Assembly (NCBI RefSeq): GCF_000409775.1
Contig: NZ_KE332391.1
Coordinates: forward strand, 421,766 to 485,765
Reading direction: 5' to 3'
DNA: 64,000 nt
Source: Litchfieldella anticariensis FP35 = DSM 16096
Lineage (GTDB): Bacteria; Pseudomonadota; Gammaproteobacteria; Pseudomonadales; Halomonadaceae
Shown here piece after piece: positions 63,365-64,000 of this stretch; positions within the stretch are counted from its first letter, which is position 1; every line of letters starts with the position of its first letter. The position numbers and the translations under genes are program-made. A model generated the notes under the pieces. That model was not told the origin of the DNA, ran no database searches, and was given only the letters and a program-made list of their open reading frames with translations.

Positions 63365-64000
63365 TTACATTTCCTCTCGGATCGCGCGCACCATGCGGCT
63401 CAGCTCCTCCTCGAGCAGATAGGGCTTCTCGCAAAGTACCGGCAAGGCATGCTGGCGCATCTCAAAGGTACGCTGTTCCCAATGTAGCTCCTTCTTCAGA
63501 CGTTCGATGTCATTGGCATTGGCACCATCCGAGGCACGCTTGGCCTCCAACTCATCGACCATCTCGGATACCCGCTCAAGGCGCTGGACCTGATTACGGG
63601 TAGCACCGCGAATGCGTTCGATGGTGCGACTGCGCTCTTGGTTGATACGCTCGAACAAACCAGCAAACAGCAGCGTCAGTCGCTGTTCGCGATCTTCTTC
63701 GGGCCCATTTGCCACTTGTTCGACAAAGCTACGTACCCGCTCGATGGCAGCATCGCGGGGTGTCTCCCGTGCTGTCGCGAAACGCACCACCCGGCCGACT
63801 TCCTCGTCATCCCACCATTTCTGCCCCAATTCCTCGGGCGACGGTCCTATCCACATAGTCCCCCACGCCAGTTCAGGGATCAGCCGTTGCACGCAGGGCC
63901 AGTCCGGCGGGCCGGCGGCAGCGCGCTGAGCCTGTGCCTCCTGAGTCGTTGCGAAAACCGTCACCAGTGTCAGACCCAACCCCAACCCCCAGACACGCAC
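63365..64000 (-). CDS. Secreted coiled-coil protein, PQQ-cluster hypothetical (N terminus at window edge)
   Basis: A 211-residue frame with a signal peptide (LGLGLTLVTVFATTQEAQA), then a Trp-rich segment (CVQRLIPELAWGTMWIGP) and long charged helices likely to form coiled coil (about 110-190; QVQRLERVSEMVDELEAKR). The first codon seen is GTG at the window edge, so the real start may lie outside. Function unknown. Probably co-transcribed with the binding protein 37 bases downstream. Confidence 0.7.
   Translation of the reverse strand: MRVWGLGLGLTLVTVFATTQEAQAQRAAAGPPDWPCVQRLIPELAWGTMWIGPSPEELGQKWWDDEEVGRVVRFATARETPRDAAIERVRSFVEQVANGPEEDREQRLTLLFAGLFERINQERSRTIERIRGATRNQVQRLERVSEMVDELEAKRASDGANANDIERLKKELHWEQRTFEMRQHALPVLCEKPYLLEEELSRMVRAIREEM

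Overview
The window looks like chromosome from a Halomonas-type (Halomonadaceae) gammaproteobacterium. The evidence is high GC throughout, densely packed operons with ATGA overlaps, an NhaC antiporter, a BCCT osmolyte carrier, a DUF1127 protein, and complete inositol and polyol catabolic islands. The assignment is inferred from gene content only; no rRNA, tRNA, origin or CRISPR array was seen.

Layout. (1) 1-3.5 kb: a solute-binding protein translationally coupled to a membrane diguanylate cyclase, then a DUF2182/DUF1326 pair. (2) 3.7-9.0 kb: an M20 carbamoyl-type amidohydrolase divergent from an operon of class III aminotransferase, NhaC-family carrier and agmatine deiminase, probably a route from agmatine through putrescine. 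(3) 9.1-12 kb: a glycine-zipper lipoprotein, an extensin-like protein, the remnant of a sugar-binding protein, and an IS3-family (IS150-type) element inserted in the loop of a terminator hairpin. (4) 12-24.5 kb: a near-complete myo-inositol pathway: iolB and an RpiR regulator on minus, iolI-iolH-iolG and iolC-iolD-iolE-iolA plus a tautomerase on plus. (5) 24.6-35 kb: a second, layered sugar or inositol region. It has a LacI regulator with three 16-bp operators, a Gfo/Idh/MocA plus TIM-barrel pair, a CUT2-like importer with two permeases and a half-size ATPase, a second iolG, a second TIM-barrel isomerase, and a decayed third oxidoreductase.

(6) 35-43 kb: an MFS exporter, a MocR regulator divergent from a DUF1127 microprotein and a PhzF isomerase, a frameshifted BCCT transporter, a luciferase-like monooxygenase and AzlCD. 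(7) 43-55 kb, all minus: a mannitol/sorbitol/arabitol island with SorC-type regulator, binding protein, two permeases, ATPase, HAD phosphatase, SDR, P-loop sugar kinase, mannitol dehydrogenase, xylulokinase and transaldolase. (8) 55-64 kb: an accessory set like those flanking PQQ-dependent alcohol dehydrogenases. It has a NitT-type ABC importer, a Cys-containing periplasmic protein, cytochrome c, an ABC-2 exporter, a YVTN beta-propeller, a type-1 binding protein and a coiled-coil secreted protein. The quinoprotein itself is not in the window.

Likely working. Inositol enters through the CUT2-like importer, is oxidised by IolG, isomerised or dehydrated by IolI/IolE, opened by IolD, isomerised by IolB, phosphorylated and cleaved by the IolC fusion, and finished by IolA. 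A GGAA-N6-TTCY motif occurs before iolR, iolI, iolC and the importer and is the best candidate operator for the RpiR protein. The extra oxidoreductase/TIM-barrel pairs suggest additional inositol isomers or keto-sugar substrates. Several non-coding palindromic elements of 130-145 bp and gene remnants mark the edges of these modules, consistent with modular assembly.
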